DNA of 15,945 nucleotides from Bacteroidota bacterium (GCA_002748015.1 PDRH01000127.1:1-15945), one strand, 5' to 3'. Shown: positions 7,383 through 15,164, counted from the first letter of the stretch. Notes: generated from the letters alone by a model not told the origin. Translations and numbers: made by a program.

Positions 7383-8885
7383 ATGGTAAAAGGAGTAGTA
7401 ACCCAGGTGATCGGCCCCGTCGTTGATGTGCGCTTCGAGGTCAAGGACGAGGAGATGCCGCAGATTCACGATGCGCTCGAGATCGCCCGTGAGGGGGGGC
7501 AGCGGCTGGTGCTGGAGGTGCAGCAGCATATTGGTGACAAGACCGTACGGACTATCTCCATGGAGAGTACCGATGGGCTGAGTCGGGGGGTGGAGGTCGT
7601 GGCCACCGGTGCAAGCATCCGGATGCCCGGGGGCGATCAGCTCAGGGGGCGATTGCTCAACGTGATAGGCGACACCATCGACGGCTTACCCAAGCTGACC
7701 GGCGAGCGGCAGTTCCCCATACACCACGAGCCGCCACGCTTCGAGGATCTCAAGACCGAGAAGGAGGTGCTCTACACCGGCATCAAGGTGATTGACCTCA
7801 TGGAGCCCTACATGAAGGGGGGTAAGATTGGTCTCTTCGGGGGGGCTGGTGTGGGTAAGACCGTCCTCATCATGGAGATGATTAACAACATCGCGAAGGG
7901 CTACGACGGGATGACCGTGTTTGCCGGTGTCGGCGAGCGTACCCGCGAGGGGAACGACCTACTCCGCGAGATGATAGAGAGCAACGTTATCCACTACGGC
8001 GAGGAGTTCAAGAAGGGGCTAGAGGAGGACAAGTGGGAGGTGGATAAGGTGGATATGGACGAGCTGGCCACCAGCCAGGCTACCCTGGTCTTTGGGCAGA
8101 TGAACGAGCCCCCGGGTGCACGTGCCACCATCGCCCTCTCGGCTCTTACCATCGCTGAGAGCTTCCGCGATGCCGGTGAGGATGGCAACGGCAAGGATAT
8201 CCTCCTCTTTATCGATAACATCTTCCGTTTCACCCAGGCGGGATCTGAGGTGTCGGCCCTCCTGGGACGTATGCCATCAGCTGTGGGCTACCAGCCGACT
8301 CTGGCCTCCGAGATGGGGGCCATGCAGGAGCGAATCACCTCCACGAAGCGGGGCTCCATCACCTCAGTGCAGGCGGTATACGTACCGGCGGACGACCTCA
8401 CGGACCCCGCCCCGGCAACGACCTTCTCCCACCTCGATGCCACCACCGTACTTAGCCGTAAGATCTCCGAGCTGGGTATCTACCCGGCTGTTGACCCGCT
8501 CGATTCTACATCCCGTATCCTCTCCGAGGAAATCGTCGGCAAGGAGCACTACGATACGGCCCAGCGTGTAAAGCACCTGCTGCAGCGCTACAACGAGCTA
8601 CAGGATATCATCGCCATCCTCGGTATGGATGAGCTGAGCGAGGAGGACAAGCAGGTGGTGCACCGCGCTCGTCGCGTACAGCGCTTCCTCTCCCAACCCT
8701 TCACCGTGGCCGAGCAGTTCACCGGCCTCAAGGGCGTCATGGTACCCATCGCCGACACCATCAAGGGCTTCAACATGATTATGGACGGTGAGCTGGATAA
8801 GTACCCTGAGGCGGCCTTCAACCTGGTCGGCACCATCGAGGAGGCCATAGAGAAGGGCGAGAAGCTCCTGGCGCAATCCAAGTAG
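7383..8885 (+). CDS. atpD: F-type ATP synthase subunit beta
   Basis: This is the catalytic beta subunit of F1, 500 residues, which makes ATP from ADP and phosphate at the inner face of the cytoplasmic membrane. The N-terminal barrel starts VVTQVIGPVVDVRF. The P-loop GGAGVGKT is at residues 153-160, followed by the GERTREG segment with the catalytic Glu185. The Walker B strand is ILLFIDNIFRF, followed by the SALLGRMPSAVGYQPTLASE block. The DELSEED loop is intact near the C-terminus. The start is placed at ATG 7383 (MVKGVV) because the family begins just before this beta strand; a TTG at 7341 would overlap the promoter box. The stop codon lies inside the Shine-Dalgarno sequence of atpC, so translation of the two is probably coupled. 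Confidence 0.98.
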   Translation: MVKGVVTQVIGPVVDVRFEVKDEEMPQIHDALEIAREGGQRLVLEVQQHIGDKTVRTISMESTDGLSRGVEVVATGASIRMPGGDQLRGRLLNVIGDTIDGLPKLTGERQFPIHHEPPRFEDLKTEKEVLYTGIKVIDLMEPYMKGGKIGLFGGAGVGKTVLIMEMINNIAKGYDGMTVFAGVGERTREGNDLLREMIESNVIHYGEEFKKGLEEDKWEVDKVDMDELATSQATLVFGQMNEPPGARATIALSALTIAESFRDAGEDGNGKDILLFIDNIFRFTQAGSEVSALLGRMPSAVGYQPTLASEMGAMQERITSTKRGSITSVQAVYVPADDLTDPAPATTFSHLDATTVLSRKISELGIYPAVDPLDSTSRILSEEIVGKEHYDTAQRVKHLLQRYNELQDIIAILGMDELSEEDKQVVHRARRVQRFLSQPFTVAEQFTGLKGVMVPIADTIKGFNMIMDGELDKYPEAAFNLVGTIEEAIEKGEKLLAQSK

Positions 8886-8897
8886 GAGGATCAGGCC

Positions 8898-9191
8898 ATG
8901 AAGCTAAGGATAGTTACACCGGAGGAGACCCTGCTCGACCAGGAGGTTAAGCAGGTTATCCTGCCCGGAACAAAAGCTCCCTTCACGATACGGGAGAAGC
9001 ACCAGGCCATCATATCTCCCCTTGTGAGCGGTGAGGTCGTGAAGGTACTCTTGCCCAACGGCGAGGAGCTACTCGTTGAGGTGCAGGGGAGCTGCATCGT
9101 GGAGGACCACGACGACGACATCACCATACTGGCCGATAGCGCCAAGCGGGTGGATAAGTTCTGGCACAGGAAAATCAAGAAGAAGAAGTAG
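8898..9191 (+). CDS. atpC: F-type ATP synthase subunit epsilon, short form
   Basis: This 97-residue protein is the epsilon subunit of the F1 central stalk. It covers the N-terminal beta-sandwich domain (LRIVTPEETLLDQEVKQVIL, then ... AIISPLVSGEV ... GSCIVEDHDDDITILADSA) and ends in a basic KIKKKK tail. The C-terminal two-helix domain that gives inhibitory control in longer homologues such as the 139-residue Escherichia coli protein is largely missing, as is usual for short Bacteroidota epsilons. A strong AGGAGG overlaps the atpD stop codon 8 nt before this ATG. No atpB/E/F/H/A/G genes follow; a hairpin terminator comes next. Confidence 0.95.
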   Translation: MKLRIVTPEETLLDQEVKQVILPGTKAPFTIREKHQAIISPLVSGEVVKVLLPNGEELLVEVQGSCIVEDHDDDITILADSAKRVDKFWHRKIKKKK

Positions 9192-9198
9192 GAGTGTG

Positions 9199-9235
9199 GC
9201 CGGGGGTGCAGATACATGTACCCCCGCTGGCTTTT
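9199..9235 (+). terminator. Intrinsic terminator of atpDC
   Basis: GGGGGT (9202-9207) pairs with ACCCCC (9220-9225) around a 12-nt loop. The stem is extended by the C9201-G9226 pair or by GCC/GGC across a small bulge, and is followed by TTTT (9232-9235). It sits 7 nt after the atpC stop codon, which ends the operon at two genes. Confidence 0.75.
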
Positions 9236-9293
9236 AGGTGCTGCTCCCTACGAAGTTTACCTACCTCTACCATACCACAAAACACCTTTGCCC

Positions 9294-10037
9294 ATGCGCC
9301 TAGCTACTGTACTGCAACGATGCAAATGGTTCTACGGCATTCCCATGGTGCTGCTAGCCTTCCTGCTACTTGCTACTCATGCGGGATATGCCCAGGTGAG
9401 TGTGCGCAATGTGCAGGGGGATGTTGTTGCCTATAAGCTCTTCGTGAACCCAGAGAGTCCCACGGCCATTATTTTCCCCACCTCGCAGGGCGATGATAAG
9501 GATCTGATTGGCTTAGCGCGTAAGTTCAACCACATTGGGGCGAATGCCTTCGTTGTCCCCCATTCCTCGGAGTATTCCAACCCTGCGCTTAGCCCCGATA
9601 GCCTCGTCCATCTCATGAGCAATGCGGTTGAGCTGGCTGTGCGTGGGGGGGCGAAAACCCCCTTCGTAGTGGCGGCGCAGCGCATGGCTAGCATTGCGCT
9701 CATCGCAGCGACCCGGCATTTCAAAATTAAGGGGGTAGTAGCCATCTCCCCCGGTGAGTATTTTCAGCCAAGGAGCTACGTCAGGGAGCATATCCAGCGC
9801 CTCCGTATCGGTACCGTGCTACTCTATACTCCGCGTGAGGAGAAGCTCGTCAGCCATATGGTCAAGGGGATTCCCCGCCGGTTGCTCATACACTCCCACG
9901 TTCTCCGCCATATGGGCTACCGCGACCTGCTAGCCAGGGGGAGGGTTAGCGGCCAGGCCTGGCTAGCCATCTCGCTCTTCTACAACGAGCGTCTAGCCGC
10001 AGACCCCAGCGATGAAGCCCCTACCCCAGAACCCTAG
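9294..10037 (+). CDS. Secreted alpha/beta-hydrolase-like protein lacking the nucleophile
   Basis: The product has 247 residues from ATG 9294. Residues 1-33 look like a signal peptide (basic start with R2, R9 and K11, long hydrophobic run VLLAFLLLA, GYA before Q34). The rest resembles an alpha/beta-hydrolase fold: strand AIIFPTSQGDD, helix and strand with GANAFVVPHSS, the nucleophile-elbow region VVAAQRMAS followed by the IKGVVAISPGEYF strand, then VLLYTPREE and a late HMGYRD. At the elbow, where the family has G-x-S-x-G, this protein has Ala-Gln-Arg; Gln129 replaces the Ser. It may therefore be a non-catalytic relative. An open frame from 9216 exists but overlaps the atpDC terminator, so I prefer 9294. 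It ends 5 nt before radA and is probably cotranscribed with it. Family assignment is by pattern only. Confidence 0.7.
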   Translation: MRLATVLQRCKWFYGIPMVLLAFLLLATHAGYAQVSVRNVQGDVVAYKLFVNPESPTAIIFPTSQGDDKDLIGLARKFNHIGANAFVVPHSSEYSNPALSPDSLVHLMSNAVELAVRGGAKTPFVVAAQRMASIALIAATRHFKIKGVVAISPGEYFQPRSYVREHIQRLRIGTVLLYTPREEKLVSHMVKGIPRRLLIHSHVLRHMGYRDLLARGRVSGQAWLAISLFYNERLAADPSDEAPTPEP

Positions 10038-10042
10038 AGACT

Positions 10043-11386
10043 GTGGCTAAGGTAAGCAGTACCTACGTTTGCCAGAACTGCGGGGCTAACTCCGTTAAGT
10101 GGCTCGGCAAATGCCCCTCATGCGGGCAGTGGAACACCTACGTGGAGGAGAAGGTCGTCAAGGCCCCCAGAGCCAGGGCGGGCCTCGTCGAGGTTTCACG
10201 GCAGGCCACTCCCCAGCCTCTCAGCGAGGTGGAGAGCAGCAACGAGCTACGTATAGACTGCGGCATAGGCGAACTCAATAGGCTACTCGGCGGGGGCATC
10301 GTTCCAGGGAGCATCATTCTTCTTGGGGGAGAACCCGGCATAGGCAAGAGTACCCTCTCGCTCCAGATGGCTCTGCAGGGAGGACTCGGACGCGTGCTCT
10401 ACGTGTCCGGTGAGGAGAGTGCCAACCAGGTCAAAATGCGTGGGGAGAGGTTAGGTGCCGACATGTCCAGCTGCCTTATCCTCAATGAGACTCTCCTGGA
10501 GAACATCCTTCAGCAGAGCGAGAACGTCAAGCCCCGCCTCCTCGTGGTGGACTCCATCCAGACCCTCTACTCCGAGCGTGTCGAAAGCTCCCCCGGTGCA
10601 GTTGCCCAGGTGCGCGAATGCGCTGCCGGATTGCTGCGCTACGCCAAGACCAGCGGCGTGCCTGTGCTCCTCATCGGGCACATCAACAAGGAGGGGACCC
10701 TTGCAGGCCCTAAGGTGCTAGAGCATATAGTCGACGTGGTCCTCCAGTTCGAGGGCGATGCCACCCATATGTACCGCGTCCTCCGCTCCGTCAAGAACCG
10801 CTTCGGCGCAACCAGCGAGCTGGCCATGTTCGAGATGCGCAGCGAGGGACTCCGCGAGATAACCAACCCCTCCGAGCTGCTCCTCTCCCAGCGGGATGCC
10901 CAGCTGAGCGGGGTGGCAGTCGCCGCTGCTGTCGATGGCACTCGCCCCCTGCTGGTTGAGGTGCAGGCCCTGGTCAGCACCGCCGCCTACGGAACGCCCC
11001 AGCGCTCTAGCACGGGCTACGATGCCCGTCGTCTCAACATGCTCCTGGCTGTCCTGGAGAAGCGCGCGGGCTTCCGCCTTGGCGCAAAGGATGTCTTCCT
11101 CAATATTGCCGGGGGCCTTAAGCTCAGCGATCCCGCCCTCGACCTGGCCATTTGCGCTGCCATTCTCAGCAGCAACTTCGACTTCGTCATCCCCCCCGAT
11201 GTAGCCTTCGCCGCAGAGGTAGGCCTTAGCGGTGAAGTCCGCCCAGTCCCACGCGTCGAACAGCGCGTCAACGAGGCCAACCGCCTAGGTTTCGAACGCG
11301 TCTACGTTTCCCGCCAGATGGCAGGCAAGAGCGGCTACCAGCCCGTTGCACGCATAGAGGAGATGGTTCGCAGCCTCATGGGCTAG
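10043..11386 (+). CDS. radA: DNA repair protein RadA
   Basis: RadA (also called Sms) is a RecA-like ATPase and branch-migration helicase that acts in recombinational repair and late steps of homologous recombination. The 447-residue protein is full length. It has the N-terminal zinc finger (C10, C13, C24, C27), a RecA-like core with P-loop GGEPGIGKST (residues 95-104), the RadA-specific KNRFG motif at 251-255, and a Lon-protease-like C-terminal domain (GTRPLLVEVQALVS ... KDVFLNIAGGLK ... LSGEVRPV). The start is GTG at 10043, 5 nt after the stop of the preceding hydrolase-like gene, suggesting coupled translation. No strong terminator is visible in the 66 nt before the next gene. Confidence 0.97.
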   Translation: MAKVSSTYVCQNCGANSVKWLGKCPSCGQWNTYVEEKVVKAPRARAGLVEVSRQATPQPLSEVESSNELRIDCGIGELNRLLGGGIVPGSIILLGGEPGIGKSTLSLQMALQGGLGRVLYVSGEESANQVKMRGERLGADMSSCLILNETLLENILQQSENVKPRLLVVDSIQTLYSERVESSPGAVAQVRECAAGLLRYAKTSGVPVLLIGHINKEGTLAGPKVLEHIVDVVLQFEGDATHMYRVLRSVKNRFGATSELAMFEMRSEGLREITNPSELLLSQRDAQLSGVAVAAAVDGTRPLLVEVQALVSTAAYGTPQRSSTGYDARRLNMLLAVLEKRAGFRLGAKDVFLNIAGGLKLSDPALDLAICAAILSSNFDFVIPPDVAFAAEVGLSGEVRPVPRVEQRVNEANRLGFERVYVSRQMAGKSGYQPVARIEEMVRSLMG

Positions 11387-11452
11387 GATGCAATTTATAC
11401 GTACACGTCGTAGAGTAGTTAGCAGGCCAATTGCGCAGAAAGAGGGAGCACC

Positions 11453-13741
11453 ATGAAATTTCTCGCCACGCTATTCGTCCTTTGCCTATTCGCCCCGAGA
11501 CTTCTGGCAGAGAGCATTACCGGCACCGTGCATAGCTCTACGGGAGAGCCCCTCGAGAATGCAAGCCTAGTGCTACTTTCACGCCGCGATACGGCCTTTG
11601 TCGCCGGGACAAGTACCGATGCCGCAGGGCGTTTCGAGCTGGAGACAGCGGGGCTAGACGGTTGCCAGCTCCGGGTGAATTGCCTGGGCTACCAGCCCCA
11701 GTGGCTTCAACCGGCGCAGAGCATGGCCATAACCCTCGAAGAGCAGCCCGTGGAGGTAGACGAGGTCGTCGTCGAGGCCAAGCGCCCGCTCTACACCAAG
11801 AAGGAGGGGCGCCTCTACGCCAACGTATCCGGCACACGCTTGGCCCAGGAGGCATCGGCAGTGAACGTCCTCGGGCAGCTACCAGGCGTGTATCGCACGG
11901 GGAGTAAGCTCAGCGCATTCCTCAAGGGCAATGTCCTCATCTACGTGGACAACCGCAGGGTTTCCCAGGAGGAGCTGCAGCAGCTCGACGTCAAAACCAT
12001 AGACCGCGTCGAGGTCATACAGCAACCCGGCGTGGAGTACCCCGCAGGGACGGCCACCGTACTCCGCATACAGACCCGCCGCCTACTCGGCCTCTCGGCC
12101 TACCTCGCAGCCCACGCGCGCCAGGGCTACCGCTTCTCCTACGGGAGCGACGCCAAGATACAGTACCGCTTCGGCAGCTGGACCTTCTATGGCATTGGCG
12201 GCTACGAAGACAGGCAGAGGAAGAATGGCCAGGCCATTGACAATACCACCATCGACTGGCTATCCTCTACGGACGTCTGGGATCGCTACAAGGGGAAACA
12301 TTTGAACGCAAAGGCCGGGCTGGCCTTCAGCCCCAGCCAACACACCACATGGCTCCTGGACTATCGCTACGCTTGGCGACGCTTCTCCTATGTGACGCAA
12401 GCTACCATGCACCATACTACCCTCTCCAACGACCTGCAGGAGAACATAGAAACCCGAGGAGAAGAGGATGCTATCCGTTCTTCCCACCTCCTCAGCACCT
12501 ACCTCCTCCACGACTTCACGGACCGGGTAAAGCTCGAGCTGCTGGCCAACGCCACCATCCGCAGGGCGCGCATAGAGAGCGTCAGCCACGAGGAAGGCGA
12601 GCTGTCTCCTGATAAGACCATACGCACCCAGCGAAGGAATAGCTACATCATAGCCGGCACCGAGGCTAAGATGACCTACGCATTCAACGCTAGGCACTCC
12701 CTCCAGGCAGGGGCTACCTACAGCCTGACGGACCTCACCGCCCAGCTACAGGACGACTCCTTCCTCCAGAACGACGCTCGCAACCTTGTCCGCGACCAGG
12801 AGGCCGGAGCATTCCTCAGCTACAGGGGGATACCCCATCCCAGCGTACAGCTCTCGCTGGGGCTTCGCTACGAGTACGTGCAGTCAGACCGCAAGCAGAA
12901 AACCCCACCCCTCGGGCAGGACGCCTACTCCTTCTCGAGCATCTACCCCACCGCCAGCCTCAGCTACTCCGCAGCGGGCCTGCAGCACACCCTCGCCTAT
13001 AGCAACCGCACTGCCCATCCTAGCTACAGAGAGCTAACCGGAACGCTAACCTACCTAAACCGCTACCTACTCCGCAAGGGCAACACCACCCTGAAGGCCA
13101 CCCGGGCACAGGTGCTCAGCTATACCCTCGCGCATCGCTTCTTCTACTTCGCCACCGAATATAGGTACGCCCGCCACCCCATGCTCGACGTAATCCACTA
13201 CCAGAGGGACAGGGGCACCCTCCTGATCAAGTCAGAGAACTTCCCGTCGCAGCACAACCTCCAGATTATGGCCAACGGCCACTACGAGCTGGGGCCATGG
13301 CAACCAAAGCTCACCGCAGGCGTCATCATGGATTGGCACCAAACGACGGAAGAGCACACGCAGGTCACCATGAAACCCCTCTACATCCTCCGCTTCAGCA
13401 ACGGCTTTACCCTCCCCTGGGACCTAGGCATGGGCATAGATATCGCCTACAGCAGCCCCGGCGGATACGGCCTATACCGCCTCACGCAAACACTCGACGT
13501 GGGGGGCTACATCTCAAAGTCCTTCCTCCACAACCAGCTATACGTATCCCTCCACGCAGAGGACGTATTCTCCACCAGCAACCGCAGCATCCGCATGAAG
13601 CTCTACGAGGTCTCTACGCGCAGCAAGGATCACAACGACACCCGCAGCATCATGCTAAAGCTCTCATACCGCTTCAACAGGCAGATAGATTCCCACGAAA
13701 TCCCCAGCAGCATTAAGGGTACCCTCGAGCGCGCCAACTAG
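11453..13741 (+). CDS. Outer-membrane beta-barrel protein with regulatory-like N-terminus
   Basis: This 762-residue protein has a signal peptide (about residues 1-19, ending LLA before ES). A carboxypeptidase-regulatory-like beta-sandwich follows (residues 21-100: ITGTVHSSTGEPLENASLVL ... AGRFEL). Then comes a plug-like segment (about 103-210) containing EVVVEAKRPLY, LGQLPGVY, GNVLIYVDNRR and IDRVEVIQQPGVEYPAG. The rest is a long run of alternating aromatic strands as in outer-membrane beta-barrel family 3 (PF14905), closing with RSIMLKLSYRFN. Transport substrate is unknown; the family is related to TonB-dependent receptors, and I see no obvious TonB box. GAGGGAGC 5 nt before the ATG is a plausible ribosome site. 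It could be cotranscribed with radA, but no functional link is implied. Confidence 0.9.
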   Translation: MKFLATLFVLCLFAPRLLAESITGTVHSSTGEPLENASLVLLSRRDTAFVAGTSTDAAGRFELETAGLDGCQLRVNCLGYQPQWLQPAQSMAITLEEQPVEVDEVVVEAKRPLYTKKEGRLYANVSGTRLAQEASAVNVLGQLPGVYRTGSKLSAFLKGNVLIYVDNRRVSQEELQQLDVKTIDRVEVIQQPGVEYPAGTATVLRIQTRRLLGLSAYLAAHARQGYRFSYGSDAKIQYRFGSWTFYGIGGYEDRQRKNGQAIDNTTIDWLSSTDVWDRYKGKHLNAKAGLAFSPSQHTTWLLDYRYAWRRFSYVTQATMHHTTLSNDLQENIETRGEEDAIRSSHLLSTYLLHDFTDRVKLELLANATIRRARIESVSHEEGELSPDKTIRTQRRNSYIIAGTEAKMTYAFNARHSLQAGATYSLTDLTAQLQDDSFLQNDARNLVRDQEAGAFLSYRGIPHPSVQLSLGLRYEYVQSDRKQKTPPLGQDAYSFSSIYPTASLSYSAAGLQHTLAYSNRTAHPSYRELTGTLTYLNRYLLRKGNTTLKATRAQVLSYTLAHRFFYFATEYRYARHPMLDVIHYQRDRGTLLIKSENFPSQHNLQIMANGHYELGPWQPKLTAGVIMDWHQTTEEHTQVTMKPLYILRFSNGFTLPWDLGMGIDIAYSSPGGYGLYRLTQTLDVGGYISKSFLHNQLYVSLHAEDVFSTSNRSIRMKLYEVSTRSKDHNDTRSIMLKLSYRFNRQIDSHEIPSSIKGTLERAN

Positions 13742-13752
13742 CAAGGCCATCG

Positions 13753-13922
13753 ACGTGTATAGCAAATGTCCATTTCGTGGACATGTTACCCCCAACGTGG
13801 GTAGCAAATCGCCATTTCGTGGACACGTCAGACCTGATATGTATAGCAAATGTCCATTTCGTGGACATATCATCCCCAATGTGGGTAGCAAATCGCCATT
13901 TCGTGGACACGTCAGATATTTC
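13753..13922. repeat. Four-unit 42-bp tandem repeat array with inverted repeats
   Basis: Four units start at 13755, 13797, 13839 and 13881, exactly 42 bp apart. All share TAGCAAAT, two variable bases, then CCATTTCGTGGACA. Units 1 and 3 (type A) have GT at the variable position and form a TGTCCA/TGGACA hairpin with loop TTTCG. Units 2 and 4 (type B) have CG there and are identical to each other over their first 36 bases. The array is therefore also two copies of an 84-bp A-B unit. Each unit is flanked by a second inverted repeat (for example ACGTGT/ACATGT in unit 1 and ATATGT/ACATAT in unit 3). It lies between the OMP stop codon and the promoter of the second fic gene. Function unknown. Confidence 0.9.
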
Positions 13923-13923
13923 T

Positions 13924-13931
13924 TACCTTTG
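13924..13931 (+). promoter_or_regulatory. Bacteroidota -7 promoter box (TACCTTTG) for the second fic gene
   Basis: Plus-strand TACCTTTG lies 28 nt before the fic ATG and directly after the repeat array. At the expected -33 distance lies the TTTCG of the fourth repeat unit, which is a poor match to TTTG but places the repeat inside the promoter. Confidence 0.65.
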
Positions 13932-13959
13932 CATGTAGATATACAAATCGCGCATACGA

Positions 13960-15030
13960 ATGGAAGAGGCAAGCGTAAAATTACTCCCGCTCAACATAGA
14001 CCTTGAGACCAAACCGGTACTCAAGGCCCTGAGCCAGGCCCATCGATTGCTCGGCGAGCTAAAGGGGGCGGCCAAGGGGATGCCCAATGAGAATATCCTC
14101 ATACACACGCTCTCGCTCCAGGAGGCCAAGGATAGCTCGGAGGTGGAAAGCATAGTAACCACCCACGATGAGCTATACCGTGCCAACATAGACCGCACCC
14201 AAAGCGAGCAAACCGCAGCGACCAAGGAGGTGAAGGACTACCGAGAAGCGCTATACGAAGGCTATAGGCAGGTACAGCAGCACGGGCTAATCACCTCTAG
14301 CAGCATCAGGCGCATACAGTCCATCCTCGAGGGCAACGATGCCGGCTTCAGAAGCCAGGCCGGGACAACGCTGCAGAACATGTACGGCGAGGTGGTATAC
14401 ATGCCCCCGCAGAGCCGGGAGGAGATAGAGCGGCTCATGGCCAACCTCGAGCAGTTCATCAACGAGGCCAGCCTGAGCGACCTCGACCCCCTCGTCAAGA
14501 TGGCCATCATCCACCACCAGTTCGAGAGCATACACCCCTTCTACGACGGCAACGGACGCACCGGTCGCATTGTCAACGTCCTATACCTCGTGCAGCAGGG
14601 CCTGCTGGACCTCCCCATCCTCTACCTCAGCGGCTACATCGTTCGGAATAAGAGCGAGTACTACCGCCTCCTCCAGGCCGTCCGAGAAGGGGGAGAATGG
14701 GAGGCCTGGACTCTCTTCATCCTGGAGGGGGTAAGCACCATTGCCGGGAAGACCATCGAGCGCATAGACCGGATTGCCAAGCTCATGCAGACCTTCAAGC
14801 AGGAGTGCCGCCCAGTCTTGGATAAGGGCTATAGCCACGACCTATTGAACCTCCTCTTCAGCTATCCCTACACCAAGGTTGAGTTCATCGCTGACGAGCT
14901 AAAGGTCAACCGTAAAACCGCCAGTAAATACCTCAAACAGCTGACCGACGCAGGCATCCTCGACATGCAGAAGACCGGCCGCACGAACTACTACATCAAC
15001 ACCCGCCTTGTCGACATCCTCGTGCACTAG
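13960..15030 (+). CDS. Fic family protein with C-terminal winged helix
   Basis: This 356-residue protein combines a Fic N-terminal domain, a Fic core and a C-terminal winged-helix domain, a common bacterial three-part layout. The catalytic motif HPFYDGNGRTGR spans residues 192-203 with His192 intact, so AMP transfer from ATP to a protein target is expected. The inhibitory helix is SSEVES (residues 59-64): Ser59 and Glu63 fit the class II motif, but the following residue is Ser64 rather than the usual Gly or Asn. The C-terminal part (about 300-350: VEFIADELKVNRKTASKYLK, then QLTDAGIL ... RTNYYIN) looks like a DNA-binding winged helix, which could give autoregulation. The ATG is 28 nt downstream of a TAnnTTTG box; no clear Shine-Dalgarno is visible, which is common in this phylum. 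Target unknown. Confidence 0.92.
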   Translation: MEEASVKLLPLNIDLETKPVLKALSQAHRLLGELKGAAKGMPNENILIHTLSLQEAKDSSEVESIVTTHDELYRANIDRTQSEQTAATKEVKDYREALYEGYRQVQQHGLITSSSIRRIQSILEGNDAGFRSQAGTTLQNMYGEVVYMPPQSREEIERLMANLEQFINEASLSDLDPLVKMAIIHHQFESIHPFYDGNGRTGRIVNVLYLVQQGLLDLPILYLSGYIVRNKSEYYRLLQAVREGGEWEAWTLFILEGVSTIAGKTIERIDRIAKLMQTFKQECRPVLDKGYSHDLLNLLFSYPYTKVEFIADELKVNRKTASKYLKQLTDAGILDMQKTGRTNYYINTRLVDILVH

Positions 15031-15059
15031 AGGTAGCAGCTTAGCCCCCAAATTGCCAA

Positions 15060-15092
15060 ATCGCATGGGCTATGGTAAATAGCCCATGCGAT
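15060..15092. terminator. Perfect 14-bp inverted repeat between fic and dps
   Basis: ATCGCATGGGCTAT (15060-15073) and its exact reverse complement (15079-15092) flank a 5-nt loop GGTAA. It lies 30 nt after the fic stop codon and 72 nt before the dps ATG. It could terminate fic transcription, but no T-run follows on either side, so an operator for dps or a small RNA structure is also possible. Confidence 0.5.
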
Positions 15093-15164
15093 ATTGAACT
15101 TTGTATACCCTACCCTGTTAATAGGGCATATTGTAACCGTTCAAGATAGAAAGGAAATAGTGAA

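Noticed and set aside
9283..9290. CACCTTTG as a promoter for the hydrolase-like gene and radA
   Set aside because: It differs from TAnnTTTG in its first base and lies only 3 nt before the chosen ATG, which would place the transcript start at or past the start codon.
13753..13922. CRISPR array
   Set aside because: A 23-bp conserved core every 42 bp looks CRISPR-like, but the 19-bp intervals are similar to one another (alternating copies), no cas genes are present, and the core itself has two versions.
13664..14006. Repeat-peptide genes in the array (for example MSTKWRFATH-type repeats on the minus strand)
   Set aside because: Because 42 is a multiple of three, several frames on both strands stay open and give repetitive peptides. 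The frames overlap the OMP and fic genes, and the base changes between units fit hairpin pairing better than coding constraint.
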